A stretch of DNA of 64,000 bases from Saprospiraceae bacterium (GTDB taxonomy: Bacteria; Bacteroidota; Bacteroidia; Chitinophagales; Saprospiraceae), in the NCBI GenBank assembly GCA_020629035.1, contig JAHDEC010000018.1:1-64000 (forward strand). Reading direction: 5' to 3'. The translations under genes were made by a program, and so were the position numbers. The notes beneath the pieces were generated by a model. The model was not told where the DNA came from, did no database searches, and saw only the letters and a program-made list of their open reading frames with translations. Positions 16,596-26,693 of this stretch are shown one piece after another; position 1 is the first letter of the stretch, and the number at the start of each line of letters is the position of its first letter.

Positions 16596-18059
16596 TTAAA
16601 ACTTAAAACCAGCTGTAAATATCAAATTAGAAATTCGCTGCTCAGTCGTTACGACCTGATTTCGCTCTATGTCTAATACTCGATATGGCAAATATCCAGC
16701 CTCTGTATTTCTAATTCTATAGGCTACATCTAAAAAGAATTTATCACCTCGCAATCCGCCACCTAAACTATAGGCAGAACTAAATCCTTCGTCTAAATCA
16801 TACGCAGAAGCATTGAATGCAGTTCCAGCTCTTACACGTACTTTCTTATAAGCTAACTCTCCACCCAGTCTTATATTTGCTCCATTGGTAAGTTGCAAAG
16901 CGATATCATTGTTTACTTCATTTTCGAGTTCAGTATCATTACCTCTGTAATCAAGTTTTCCGACACTATAATCTTGATATTCTAAATCAGCATTTACAAA
17001 AGCATTTAGCTCATCTCCTAATCTAAAAAGACCTCCTACACTGATATTCGTTTTCCAAGGAGTTGTCACTCGGTAATCAAATGATCCTAAAGGAGAAATA
17101 TATGGTTCTGGGCTTGAGACTAAAGTAAAATCATACACCATTTCTGTTTCATACTCATCTTCTAACGAAATCAAACTTGGTGACTGAAGTGAAGCTCCTA
17201 GTCTTAAAAACTTGAAAGTATATTGGGCTCCAACTTTTAAGTTAATACCAGTTCCCGAAGTATTTAATTGCTCTACATATTCTAAGCTATTAAATAATTC
17301 TATTTGATCAGTTGGATCCCATTCGGTATAGACTTTAGTTTCCGTAAACGAGACAATAGGAATACCTAATCCTACACCAACATTTAGGTTTTCATTATAT
17401 TTTCCGCCCCAAGCTATATTCAGCTCACTCATGCGTCCTTCTCGATTAACGGTTTGCATTTTATCTACAAAAGCCAAATCCGAAATATCACTATCGTATT
17501 GCAAATCTTCGTCATCATCAAAAATCGCTGATGTAAAATAGGCTGGATAAGCTTCAAAATCATCAAGACTTTCAGGAGTTCGCCCATTAGCTAGTTCTTT
17601 AAAACGTTCAGTAATACTACCCTGAGTAAATCCTTCATATTCAAAAAACTCTGTGTAGGAAGCTAATCGATTAAGACTTATAGCAAAATTGGATGTATTA
17701 AAATCAGACTGTCTAGGACTTCCTGTAAACACAATACCAAGATTATTGATACTGAGTAGTGAATTTTCATCTCTGGTTAATGCATTTTCAGGTAGTTCAT
17801 TAAGATATGCATTTGTGCTAACTGAGGAAAAACCAGGACTAAAAGTTATTTCTGCTTTTCGGTAGTCTCCTAAACCGGCCGGATTGATACTAAGTACTCC
17901 GAGATCTCCTCCCATGGCTCCAAAAGAACCACCAACTCCAGCAACTCTTGCGGTTGAGATAGGTTCGCCAGTACTCATTCTAACTACTTCACTAATTCCT
18001 TGCCCATACGCCAAAGCCGCTGTAAGGCAAAATAGGATACTAAATGTGAATTTTTTCAT
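16596..18059 (-). CDS. OmpP1/FadL-type outer-membrane transport protein
   Basis: This 487-residue protein has a signal peptide (about 1-19, ending AYGQ). The start of the mature protein (STARVAGVGGSFGAMGGDLG, then SINPAGLGDY) is typical of the FadL/TodX hatch region with its NPAG motif. Most of the rest is beta-strand-like and ends TAGFKF with a terminal Phe, as expected for an outer-membrane barrel. FadL proteins let hydrophobic compounds cross the outer membrane; the substrate here cannot be told. It is monocistronic between two terminators. Confidence 0.75.
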   Translation of the reverse strand: MKKFTFSILFCLTAALAYGQGISEVVRMSTGEPISTARVAGVGGSFGAMGGDLGVLSINPAGLGDYRKAEITFSPGFSSVSTNAYLNELPENALTRDENSLLSINNLGIVFTGSPRQSDFNTSNFAISLNRLASYTEFFEYEGFTQGSITERFKELANGRTPESLDDFEAYPAYFTSAIFDDDEDLQYDSDISDLAFVDKMQTVNREGRMSELNIAWGGKYNENLNVGVGLGIPIVSFTETKVYTEWDPTDQIELFNSLEYVEQLNTSGTGINLKVGAQYTFKFLRLGASLQSPSLISLEDEYETEMVYDFTLVSSPEPYISPLGSFDYRVTTPWKTNISVGGLFRLGDELNAFVNADLEYQDYSVGKLDYRGNDTELENEVNNDIALQLTNGANIRLGGELAYKKVRVRAGTAFNASAYDLDEGFSSAYSLGGGLRGDKFFLDVAYRIRNTEAGYLPYRVLDIERNQVVTTEQRISNLIFTAGFKF

Positions 18060-18089
18060 GTGTTAAAAGTTTGTTCGTTTTCCAAAAAG

Positions 18090-18120
18090 AAAGGGGTTAA
18101 AAATAACATTTAACCCCTTT
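18090..18120 (-). terminator. Terminator downstream of the Ser/Arg-rich protein gene
   Basis: AAAGGGGTTAAA and TTTAACCCCTTT form a perfect twelve-base-pair stem with a seven-base loop. On the minus strand it is followed by CTTTTT, as needed to end the gene at 18153-19433 about 30 bases after its stop codon. Confidence 0.88.
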
Positions 18121-18152
18121 ATATTTCTTAACTACAGCTGTAATTTCTAGTA

Positions 18153-19433
18153 TTACTCTCCTCCTCGCTTGCTTGAACTTCTACTTGAACTTCTGCTTGA
18201 GCTTGATCTGCTAGAAGATCTTGAAGGAGTGCTACTCTTAAAAGAAGAGCTGCTTCTTGATGAAGACCCGCTTCTTGTGGAAGAACTTCTTCTTGAAGAA
18301 GATGAACTTCTTGTTGAAGATGAGCTTCTACTTGGAGTACTACTCTTATAAGATTTAGATGATCTTGAAGAAGAAGACGGCTTAGTACTACTTCTTCTTG
18401 ATGACTCATTTCTATAAGAGCTCTTTGGGCTTGTATTACTTCTACTTGAATTACTTCTTTCGTAACTATTGTTTCTGTAAGACTTACTTGAAGATCCTTT
18501 GTATGCATCTGACTTAGATGTAGCTCTATAAGAATCTTTACTTTCTGTCTCAGGTCTTGTCGATCTATAAGACTCAGTTTCCGGCTTAGTAGTTCTTTCA
18601 CTTCCGTAGGTTCTAGCTTTGCTAGTGTTTTCTACAGGTCCGTTTTCACCCATCATTACTCGACCTTGAGCTGATGCAGCCTTATCTGTATCTCTACTCG
18701 GAACACCCGTTGTTGTAGAAGGATTACCTTCATACCTTGGTGATTTCTTTACTCCTTTAGTAGAACTTGACGTTGAGCTATTCCCTCTTGCGCCATAGTA
18801 AGTGCCGTTTCCATTTCCATTGGAATATCCATAGTTGTTAGAATTTCCAGCCTGGTAACCACTGTAATACCCATTATTAAATCCTGAGTTAAATCCATTG
18901 TTGAATCCACCATAATATCCACCGTAGTAGCCACCATAATTTCCACAATATCCATTGTTCCAAGAATTACCCCAAGGACTTCCCCATGGATTACCCCAAG
19001 TGTTGTATGGATTGTAATAACCGTAGTAATTAGGTCTGAAACGTCTGTTGTTAAAGTATGGATTTCCTACATGGATTACTATGTTAGGTCCAAAGAATGG
19101 ATCATAGTAAGGATCGTAATAATTATATCCATTAGAATAAAAGAATGGGTCGTTATATACTGAAGAATAATAACCTATACCACAATTACTTCTTCTATTA
19201 AATCTTCTTATTCTACTTGAGTAGTAATAATCATCGTAATCTTCATACTCGTAGCTATCACTGTAACCGTCATAACTTTCGTAATCATCATACTCATCAT
19301 AGCTATCATTTGATGCCGTTGTGTTGTAATTGTTGTAATCTTCATCAGGATTATAATAAAGATCATCAAATTGTGCAACAAGGTTGAAGCTAACTAATAA
19401 GCTTAGGATGGAGAAAAAATATTTAGTTTTCAT
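18153..19433 (-). CDS. Secreted low-complexity Tyr/Gly/Asn- and Ser/Arg-rich protein
   Basis: I do not recognise a folded domain in this 426-residue protein. A signal peptide (about 1-20, ending NLVAQ) is followed by an acidic Tyr-Asp stretch (about 25-70). A Tyr/Asn/Gly/Pro/Trp-rich segment comes next (about 85-210; WGNPWGSPWGNSW, YGGYYGGYYGG). The C-terminal part, from about 270, is dominated by Ser and Arg. The first part is acidic and the last strongly basic, so the protein could condense with itself or bind polyanions outside the cytoplasm. No T9SS domain or lipobox is seen. The reading frame is supported by the signal peptide, the terminator and codon use; long frames on the other strand are artefacts of the repeats. 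Confidence 0.7.
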   Translation of the reverse strand: MKTKYFFSILSLLVSFNLVAQFDDLYYNPDEDYNNYNTTASNDSYDEYDDYESYDGYSDSYEYEDYDDYYYSSRIRRFNRRSNCGIGYYSSVYNDPFFYSNGYNYYDPYYDPFFGPNIVIHVGNPYFNNRRFRPNYYGYYNPYNTWGNPWGSPWGNSWNNGYCGNYGGYYGGYYGGFNNGFNSGFNNGYYSGYQAGNSNNYGYSNGNGNGTYYGARGNSSTSSSTKGVKKSPRYEGNPSTTTGVPSRDTDKAASAQGRVMMGENGPVENTSKARTYGSERTTKPETESYRSTRPETESKDSYRATSKSDAYKGSSSKSYRNNSYERSNSSRSNTSPKSSYRNESSRRSSTKPSSSSRSSKSYKSSTPSRSSSSTRSSSSSRRSSSTRSGSSSRSSSSFKSSTPSRSSSRSSSSRSSSRSSSKRGGE

Positions 19434-19475
19434 AGTATTAAGTTTTATCTATTAATTCTTACAACACCAAATTAT

Positions 19476-19483
19476 TACTTTTG
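19476..19483 (+). promoter_or_regulatory. Possible -7 promoter box of proS
   Basis: TACTTTTG matches TAnnTTTG exactly on the plus strand, about 105 bases before the proS ATG at 19588. No good -33 TTG was seen, so this is tentative. Confidence 0.4.
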
Positions 19484-19587
19484 TGCCATATAAACCGTTA
19501 AAACATTTTTAATAAGTGAAATTTATAGTTAAAGAATATTAACAATAAGCATTTTAACACCTATTACTACATAAACAAGACCAAATA

Positions 19588-21051
<1,464 letters not shown>

Positions 21052-21106
21052 TGGACAAAAAACATGTAGTAAAAACAGAAAAATAGTAGCTTAAAAAAAT
21101 AAAAAA

Positions 21107-21127
21107 GGGCTCCTCAAAAAGGAGCCC
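21107..21127 (+). terminator. Terminator of proS
   Basis: GGGCTCCT and AGGAGCCC form a perfect eight-base-pair stem with a five-base loop. An A-run precedes it and AAATTTTTT follows, about 55 bases past the proS stop. Confidence 0.9.
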
Positions 21128-21261
21128 AAATTTTTTCCTGCTATTATCTCCTCTCATGGTTGGTAAGGATCACAGATAAAAAACTTGAAAAAATTTAAAA
21201 GGATCTTATACTACAAACGTATAAAAAATTTCTTTCATATGGAAATAATGCTAAACTTTCA

Positions 21262-21292
21262 TTTGTTTATAAATAACGAGTGATTATATTTG
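21262..21292 (+). promoter_or_regulatory. Promoter of the tRNA-Ser/tRNA-Pro unit
   Basis: TTG at 21263-21265 and TATATTTG at 21285-21292 are separated by 19 bases. This is the full Bacteroidota -33/-7 arrangement. The predicted start site lies about 40 bases before tRNA-Ser. Confidence 0.8.
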
Positions 21293-21335
21293 CGACCGCT
21301 TAACAGCCATGAGCATAAAGAATGCTCAAAAAAAA

Positions 21336-21427
21336 GGTGAGGTGGGTGAGTGGCTGAAACCACCAGTTTGCTAAACTGGCGTACTGGGAAACTGGTACCG
21401 GGGGTTCGAATCCCCCTCTCACCGCCA
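21336..21427 (+). tRNA. tRNA-Ser(GCU)
   Basis: The sequence folds as a class II tRNA with a long variable arm. The acceptor stem GGTGAGG pairs with TCTCACC (one G-U). The anticodon loop TTGCTAA within CAGTTTGCTAAACTG gives anticodon GCT, which reads AGC and AGU serine codons. The T arm carries GGGTTCGAATCCC. The 3' CCA (21425-21427) appears to be encoded. Confidence 0.93.
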
Positions 21428-21441
21428 GAGAAAAAATAAAC

Positions 21442-21516
21442 AGGGGTGTAGCGCAGTCCGGTTAGCGCACTTGGTTTGGGACCAAGGGGTCGTAGGTTCG
21501 AATCCTATCACCCCTA
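21442..21516 (+). tRNA. tRNA-Pro(UGG)
   Basis: The acceptor stem AGGGGTG pairs with CACCCCT, the D arm is GCGC/GCGC, and the anticodon stem CTTGG/CCAAG encloses TTTGGGA, giving anticodon TGG. The T arm is TAGGTTCGAATCCTA. CCA is not encoded after the discriminator A. It is co-transcribed with tRNA-Ser 14 bases upstream and lies near proS, the enzyme that charges it. Confidence 0.93.
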
Positions 21517-21523
21517 CTGTTTG

Positions 21524-21565
21524 AAGACCGTCAAAATGGAAACATTTTCGACGGTCTTTTTTTTA
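21524..21565 (+). terminator. Terminator of the tRNA unit
   Basis: AAGACCGTC and GACGGTCTT form a perfect nine-base-pair stem with an inner loop, followed by eight T residues. It lies eight bases after tRNA-Pro. Confidence 0.92.
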
Positions 21566-21639
21566 GCGATTTTCTAAAGGGTCGTTTAATGTTGTTTACA
21601 CTTAACTATAAAAGAATTAAATAATCTCTCCTTTTGCAA

Positions 21640-22203
21640 CTATCTATGATTTCGGAATTCTTTCTTTTTGTTACGACTGTAGTGAATTAGGTGCATCAAT
21701 AAAATAAATTTACTGTCTTCATTATTTAGGTCTAGTCCTTTAAATGTGTCAATCAAAGAATTATGTGCAGAGAAAGTTATTTCATGAAAAATCTTATATT
21801 TTTCAACATACGTACCTAACCAGTCATAATCAGATTGCTTAGTCAAATTAGTTAGATAATCTAAGTAGGACTCTGTAAAATACAACCTATCATGATCTAA
21901 CATTTCGCCTTTTACCATTTGGCAAACCGTATTTTCTACAAAAAAAAGAGCCAAAAGATTTTCTAGATTTTGATTTTCAAAAAATGGTTTATCGAAATCA
22001 ATTAGATATGCTCCTTTTTCAGTTAAAAACATTTCTACTATTTCCCTGTAGCATTGCTCTATACTTTCTTTTTCAGTACAATTATTCTTTTCCCAAAAAA
22101 CAAGCAGTGCATTATCTTCACTCTCCTCAAGTTTATTATCACAATTAGATAAAAACAAAATGGCTATTAAGAGTAAAAAAATTGTTTGTATTAGCTTTTT
22201 CAC
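21640..22203 (-). CDS. Hypothetical lipoprotein
   Basis: I do not recognise the domain in this 187-residue protein. The N-terminus has lysines, a hydrophobic run and a lipobox (LSNC, Cys about residue 21). The residues after the Cys are acidic (DNKLEESED), which resembles the surface-export signals known for some Bacteroidota lipoproteins. The body is helical and acidic with aromatic patches. It stands alone, with about 75 bases to the tRNA terminator on one side and a 356-base gap on the other. Confidence 0.65.
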   Translation of the reverse strand: MKKLIQTIFLLLIAILFLSNCDNKLEESEDNALLVFWEKNNCTEKESIEQCYREIVEMFLTEKGAYLIDFDKPFFENQNLENLLALFFVENTVCQMVKGEMLDHDRLYFTESYLDYLTNLTKQSDYDWLGTYVEKYKIFHEITFSAHNSLIDTFKGLDLNNEDSKFILLMHLIHYSRNKKKEFRNHR

Positions 22204-22559
22204 AACTTGCTCATAAGTTTCAATTTTACAATATCACTTAAAGATATTTTACATAATAATACGTCTTTTAAATCATCCCTCAATATAGGACATGGTTTAT
22301 TGAAGATCTTGTGACATCATCGTATTAGTGTTCCTTAAACCTTTTGCTGCTTGCTGACTAGAAATGAAATTGCCTAATCACGTAATTTTCACATTAATAG
22401 TTAAAACTTTTTCGATTTTTCTATACCGAAATGGTTGAAGTTAACTCACGATTTATTTTCACGAAATAAATTAAACAATCAAATAAAAATAAACTCATCT
22501 GCAATACTAAAGCCACAAGCCTAAAAGTTATATATTATATTCAATCAAAACATCTTCCC
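22204..22559. other. Non-coding gap upstream of the GT2 gene
   Basis: No gene is seen on either strand. The stretch should hold the divergent promoters of the lipoprotein and the glycosyltransferase, but no exact TAnnTTTG box was found. An AT-only hairpin (ATTTATTT/AAATAAAT, 22451-22471, five-base loop) lies about 90 bases before the glycosyltransferase start and has no T-tract. Confidence 0.5.
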
Positions 22560-23498
22560 TTGAACCCACAACCAGAGATTTCTGTCATTGTTCCAATATT
22601 TAATGAGGAAAGCAACATTGAAACACTTTACCATCGATTAAGCACAGTCTTAGCATCTTCTATAAAGTCTTACGAATTAGTGCTGGTTGATGATGGAAGT
22701 ATAGATCGTTCTTTACATCTAATTAAACAATTAGCTTCTGTAAAACCTAGCATAAAATACATTTCCTTTTCTAGAAATTTTGGTCACCAAAAAGCTGTCT
22801 TAGCTGGGCTCAATAAATGCAGCGGCAACTATGCTGTAATCATTGATGCTGACTTGCAAGACCCACCTGAATTAATTCCAGCACTCTACGAAAAAATAAA
22901 AACTGGATACCGAGTCGTCGTAGCTAAACGAAACAAAAGGGAAGGCGAAACATGGCTTAAGAAAATAACAGCTAAAATGTTTTATCGATTTTTTGATAAA
23001 ATGATTGATTTTAATATCCCGCTAGATACTGGAGATTTTAGAATTATGGATCGGAAAATCGTAGACGAAATTAACAACATGCACAATCGTAACATCTTCA
23101 TTAGAGGCCAAATAGCTTGGCTAGGATATGATACTGGTTTTATAAGTTACGATCGTGACAAACGATATGAAGGAGAGACAAAATACTCTTTGAGTAAAAT
23201 GATAAAATTTGCCTTGGATGGAATCATTAGTTTCTCTTCAAAGCCATTAGTATTTATAACTAGAATGGGCTTTTTTATGTTTTTTGTTTCTATCTGCATT
23301 GTTCTTTATGCACTTATATCCCATTTTATTCTACAAAAAACCATTACCGGTTGGACATCCCTTATTATTGTGATTTCTATTTTTAGCAGTATACAACTTT
23401 TATCGCTTGGCATCATTGGAGAATACCTAGCCAGAATAAAAAACCAAGTTCAACAGCAAGCACATTATGTAGTACAAGAATCTAACATTACTGATTAA
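22560..23498 (+). CDS. GT2 family glycosyltransferase with two C-terminal membrane helices
   Basis: The 312-residue protein has a GT-A domain with SVIVPIFNEE at the start, VDDGSIDRS for nucleotide-sugar binding, DADLQDPPE as the metal-binding motif and DTGDFRIMDR as the acceptor-side motif. Two hydrophobic helices at about 235-255 and 270-295 anchor it to the inner membrane. This is the GtrB/ArnC/polyprenyl-phosphate glycosyltransferase pattern, which loads a sugar on undecaprenyl phosphate for periplasmic transfer. The start is a TTG, since no ATG lies between the upstream stop and the conserved first strand. It overlaps the convergent membrane-protein gene by 11 bases. Confidence 0.85.
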   Translation: MNPQPEISVIVPIFNEESNIETLYHRLSTVLASSIKSYELVLVDDGSIDRSLHLIKQLASVKPSIKYISFSRNFGHQKAVLAGLNKCSGNYAVIIDADLQDPPELIPALYEKIKTGYRVVVAKRNKREGETWLKKITAKMFYRFFDKMIDFNIPLDTGDFRIMDRKIVDEINNMHNRNIFIRGQIAWLGYDTGFISYDRDKRYEGETKYSLSKMIKFALDGIISFSSKPLVFITRMGFFMFFVSICIVLYALISHFILQKTITGWTSLIIVISIFSSIQLLSLGIIGEYLARIKNQVQQQAHYVVQESNITD

Positions 23499-24897
23499 GT
23501 AGCAAAAAATCGTGGTCTAGTATTTTCATGGACCATAAAAAATCAGTATTTATTTTTGCTAAATGCCTATTAGTCATTGGCCCCCATGACAAAACATCAC
23601 ACTGATGTGCTAAGATGAGATCTTCTGAGCCTTTATAATTATACACTTGATGCAAAGTCCGTTTTTCACAATTGTTCTTGCCGAAACCATCTAAATCAAC
23701 AGCATAAAAAAAGCCAAGCATAAACAAGCCAAAAATACAACTCTTTAGACCTATTTTATCGAAATTAATCCAGCGGACTATGCTGCTCACAAAAAATAAA
23801 AGCAATAAAGCACTGGTCAATATATAGGTATCTCCACGTATTAATAAGGGTCGGTAATCTCTCACACCACCAAGCGGTAATAAAAGCGTGTACGTTAGTA
23901 CTAAAACCAGTATAAATAAAAAAAGCTTAAATAAAGGATAAGCAGTACTAGAGCGATTATTAACCAGCGAAACAATCAACGTGAAGACCATTAACGGCAA
24001 AACAATAACTCCTTTAAAAAAATACTTAACTAAGCCAGCTCCTAATGCTGCATATCGCTCCATGAGTGTCAGCGTAGCACCACTGTTTTCATTATTAAAC
24101 AAACCTAGGTAATAAGCATATAAAGAACTTACTATCATAAAAATCAGCCCTTTAAAATAGCTTGACTTTAAGATGGTTATAACCGTCCGAAAATCCTTTT
24201 TTCTCCATGACAGTATAGACTCAACAAATACAAAAGATCCGATGGACAAAATGATTAAAGGTGGCTGTATTGGACTGGATTGTGGCAAAAGAACAGCAAG
24301 CATAATCAATCCAATTAGTTGGATTATTCCTATATCTCTAAATACACCACTTATTAGGAAACGCAACATTGGGCCAAAAAAAACAAAATACCCTAAGAGT
24401 GGTAAGGTGTAATACATGGTGTAAACTGGAGAGTTCATAATCATGATAAAATCAGGAGAAAATCGACCATTTATAAACAAGGCCGAACAAAAGGTAAACG
24501 CAATAAGCATCTGAAACTTATGACCCAATGAAGCACAGGCAATTCGGCTAATAAGGAAAGCTAAACCTAGGTGGGTAAAAAATTTCAGCATGGTAATACC
24601 CATGTATAAGCTTTCTACTGGGTGAAGAAACCATCGAAAAAACGCACTGGAAAGTCGTATGTAATGATAACTAAAAAAATGAGCAACAAATCGACCCGAC
24701 CCACTATAACCTTCTCCAGTGCTAAACATCTTAAAGCCAAATGGATCAGCCAAAACACGGGAATAATGACTACCAGGTAATACTATGCTTGCTAAATCTC
24801 CATCTAGTGTTTGATTCCAATATTGACAAAAAGACACGATAAGATCTCCTACAAGGAGAATAGCTAGAATAGATATTAAATACTTACCAAATTTCAC
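23488..24897 (-). CDS. Polytopic membrane protein of unknown function
   Basis: I do not recognise the family of this 469-residue protein. It has about 10-12 hydrophobic segments spread from residue 8 to about 410. Between the first and second lies a soluble stretch of about 80 residues, and it ends in a short hydrophilic C-terminal domain of about 60 residues. The large first loop is reminiscent of GT-C glycosyltransferases, but no DE or DD catalytic motif was found at the expected place. It converges on the GT2 gene with an 11-base overlap of the coding ends, a possible hint of shared regulation and nothing more. Confidence 0.6.
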   Translation of the reverse strand: MKFGKYLISILAILLVGDLIVSFCQYWNQTLDGDLASIVLPGSHYSRVLADPFGFKMFSTGEGYSGSGRFVAHFFSYHYIRLSSAFFRWFLHPVESLYMGITMLKFFTHLGLAFLISRIACASLGHKFQMLIAFTFCSALFINGRFSPDFIMIMNSPVYTMYYTLPLLGYFVFFGPMLRFLISGVFRDIGIIQLIGLIMLAVLLPQSSPIQPPLIILSIGSFVFVESILSWRKKDFRTVITILKSSYFKGLIFMIVSSLYAYYLGLFNNENSGATLTLMERYAALGAGLVKYFFKGVIVLPLMVFTLIVSLVNNRSSTAYPLFKLFLFILVLVLTYTLLLPLGGVRDYRPLLIRGDTYILTSALLLLFFVSSIVRWINFDKIGLKSCIFGLFMLGFFYAVDLDGFGKNNCEKRTLHQVYNYKGSEDLILAHQCDVLSWGPMTNRHLAKINTDFLWSMKILDHDFLLLNQ

Positions 24898-25087
24898 AGA
24901 ATAGGCTATTTGAACACCTTGATAGAATATTAGTTGTTTAGGATAAATTTAGTCATTGTGAGCTGTAAAATTATCCAAATAATAATTAAACATCAAGATA
25001 GTGTCTAGTGCGACTACTTAAAAGAATTTTACGCGACCAATAAGAAAATAATTAATAATTATCTTCACCTATCTAAACGCAATTACT

Positions 25088-26323
25088 ATGAGAAAACTTT
25101 TACCACTTATTTTACTAAGCTTTTTTACTAGCCTTAACGCCCAAACCTTGCACCCTACCTGCGACGGAAGCCGTTATTTAGAAGAGGTTTTTGATGAAGT
25201 AGATGTTACTACCGATGTGCTTTTTGGTGTAAATACAACCATAGGCGGAAACGAAAAAGAATTATTGATGGATGTTTATTATCCAGTAGGTGACGAGGCT
25301 GAAGCTCGGCCAGTTGTTTTAGTTGCTTTTGGAGGAAGTTTTATTGGCGGTGATAAAGAGCAGCTTGGCTGGATGTGCAGAGATTATGCAAGAAGAGGTT
25401 TTGTGGCCGTTACCATTGAATATAGATTGTATGATTTACCACTTTTTCCCTTACCAGAAACTGAGGATATGCAAAATGTGGTTACCAAATCAGTCGGTGA
25501 TATGAAAGCGGCTATTCGATATCTAAGACAGGATGCAGCAACTGATAACTTGTTCAAAATAGATCCTAACTGGATTTTTGTAGGTGGAGTCTCTGCCGGA
25601 GCCATTTGTGCACTCCATACGGCCTCGATGGACGAAACAGACCCTTATGATGAGGTCTTAGATAGTTTATTAATTTTAAATGGCGGTATTGAAGGTAACT
25701 CTAGTGACAATTTTGAATATTCTTCAGAAGTACAAGGCGTTATCAATTTTTCAGGAGCTTTAGCGGATGCTTCTTTTTTAGATGCAGGAGATCCTCCTAT
25801 AGTTAGTGTCCACGATGATATGGATGGTACCGTACCGTATAATGAAGGCTTTGCCAGTGTTTTCGGGATTGACATTGCCTATATGGAAGGTAGTGGCATC
25901 ATCCATCCCACTGCAGATGATTTAGGTATAAAAAACGAACTATGGACCATTGAAAATAGTCCAGCCCATATAAGTTATTTAGGGACTTCTGGTGAAACAC
26001 TGGAAGGAATAATGGATTATACAGCTGCATTTTTATTTGATATTCTATGCGAAGGATTTGTAATAAACACAGATAACTTGGTGGAGAGTATTGAAGGTGT
26101 CCAGCTCTATCCAAATCCTACTTCAGGTATAATTAGCCTTGAAAACCTAAATAATAAATCTCTCTCGTATACATTAAGCAATAGTGTAGGAGCAAATATA
26201 AATCTTAATCATTCGGCCAGCACTATGGATCTTTCTAGTCTCGCCAATGGATTATACTACCTAACTATCCAAGACACAGAAAGTGGCCTATTTAGCGTAG
26301 AAAAGATTATTCTTTCCAAATAA
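25088..26323 (+). CDS. T9SS-secreted alpha/beta hydrolase (carboxylesterase-like)
   Basis: The 411-residue protein starts with a signal peptide (about 1-18, ending SLNAQ). The hydrolase domain (about 30-325) shows an oxyanion region AFGGSFIGGDK, the nucleophile elbow GVSAG, a likely acid in SVHDDMDGTVPY and a likely catalytic His in SPAHISYL. The last 75 residues (LYPNPTSG, then SLANGLYYL and EKIILSK) are a type A T9SS sorting domain, so the enzyme is predicted to be secreted or surface-attached. The substrate is unknown; an ester of a polysaccharide or lipid would fit this group. It is monocistronic with a terminator just downstream. Confidence 0.85.
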   Translation: MRKLLPLILLSFFTSLNAQTLHPTCDGSRYLEEVFDEVDVTTDVLFGVNTTIGGNEKELLMDVYYPVGDEAEARPVVLVAFGGSFIGGDKEQLGWMCRDYARRGFVAVTIEYRLYDLPLFPLPETEDMQNVVTKSVGDMKAAIRYLRQDAATDNLFKIDPNWIFVGGVSAGAICALHTASMDETDPYDEVLDSLLILNGGIEGNSSDNFEYSSEVQGVINFSGALADASFLDAGDPPIVSVHDDMDGTVPYNEGFASVFGIDIAYMEGSGIIHPTADDLGIKNELWTIENSPAHISYLGTSGETLEGIMDYTAAFLFDILCEGFVINTDNLVESIEGVQLYPNPTSGIISLENLNNKSLSYTLSNSVGANINLNHSASTMDLSSLANGLYYLTIQDTESGLFSVEKIILSK

Positions 26324-26363
26324 TAAAATACCACTTGTTTACCTTTTAGGTATACAGAACATT

Positions 26364-26395
26364 AAGAAGCGAATACTGTAAAGTGTTCGCTTCTT
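26364..26395 (+). terminator. Terminator of the secreted hydrolase gene
   Basis: AAGAAGCGAA and TTCGCTTCTT form a perfect ten-base-pair stem around a short loop, followed by TTTATTT. It is 40 bases past the stop codon. Confidence 0.9.
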
Positions 26396-26404
26396 TTTAT
26401 TTGA

Positions 26405-26535
26405 GGTACCGGACTCTGACGTAGGAGAAACTAGTCAATCATGGGAACCGGTTATCACAATCGGAACAATTTCCATTTAGTATCACTCAGCAACTCAACA
26501 CTTTTGTGTCGAACCTATTGAGGTAGTCCGGTTCC
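26405..26535 (+). ncRNA. Possible structured RNA or leader element upstream of the symporter gene
   Basis: In the 370-base gap before the symporter, GGTACCGGACT (26405-26415) can pair with AGTCCGGTTCC (26525-26535) at 10 of 11 positions. Inside this, GTAGG (26421-26425) can pair with CCTAT (26514-26518), and small hairpins such as ACAC-TTTT-GTGT fit near the 3' side. The stretch is also richer in G and C than the surrounding gap. A U-rich run follows. It could be a free small RNA, a leader of the symporter mRNA, or chance. I cannot match it to tmRNA, SRP RNA or a named riboswitch, and the strand is assumed. Confidence 0.3.
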
Positions 26536-26693
26536 ATTTGATTTTTAAGTTTTTTTAGTTTAGCTAAAACAGCATTGTAGAATATGCTAAATCCTCGATA
26601 TTTATCGGGTCTTAGACCTTAGCTTGTGCTATTCAATTTTTGTTACTTACAAAAAAATCATACCTTAATAGCTTAATTAATCAAAACTTGAAG

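Noticed and set aside
18128-18601. Long alternative frames opposite and beside the Ser/Arg-rich gene, rich in Leu, Glu and Gln
   Set aside because: They are translations of the Ser/Arg codon repeats in other frames and lack start-site context.
18700-19060. Short direct repeats suggesting a CRISPR-like or satellite array
   Set aside because: They are codon repeats for Tyr, Gly and Asn in one reading frame, with no unique spacers and no cas genes.
22451-22471. AT-only hairpin before the GT2 gene as a terminator
   Set aside because: The stem has no G or C and no T-tract follows, so it would be weak.
26405-26535. Naming the structured region as 6S RNA, SRP RNA or tmRNA
   Set aside because: No SRP or tmRNA signature is seen, and a long closing stem alone is not enough to call 6S RNA.
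26640-26693. TTG at 26640 as the start of the symporter
   Set aside because: The added 18 residues are not like a signal peptide, while ATG 26694 opens a normal one.
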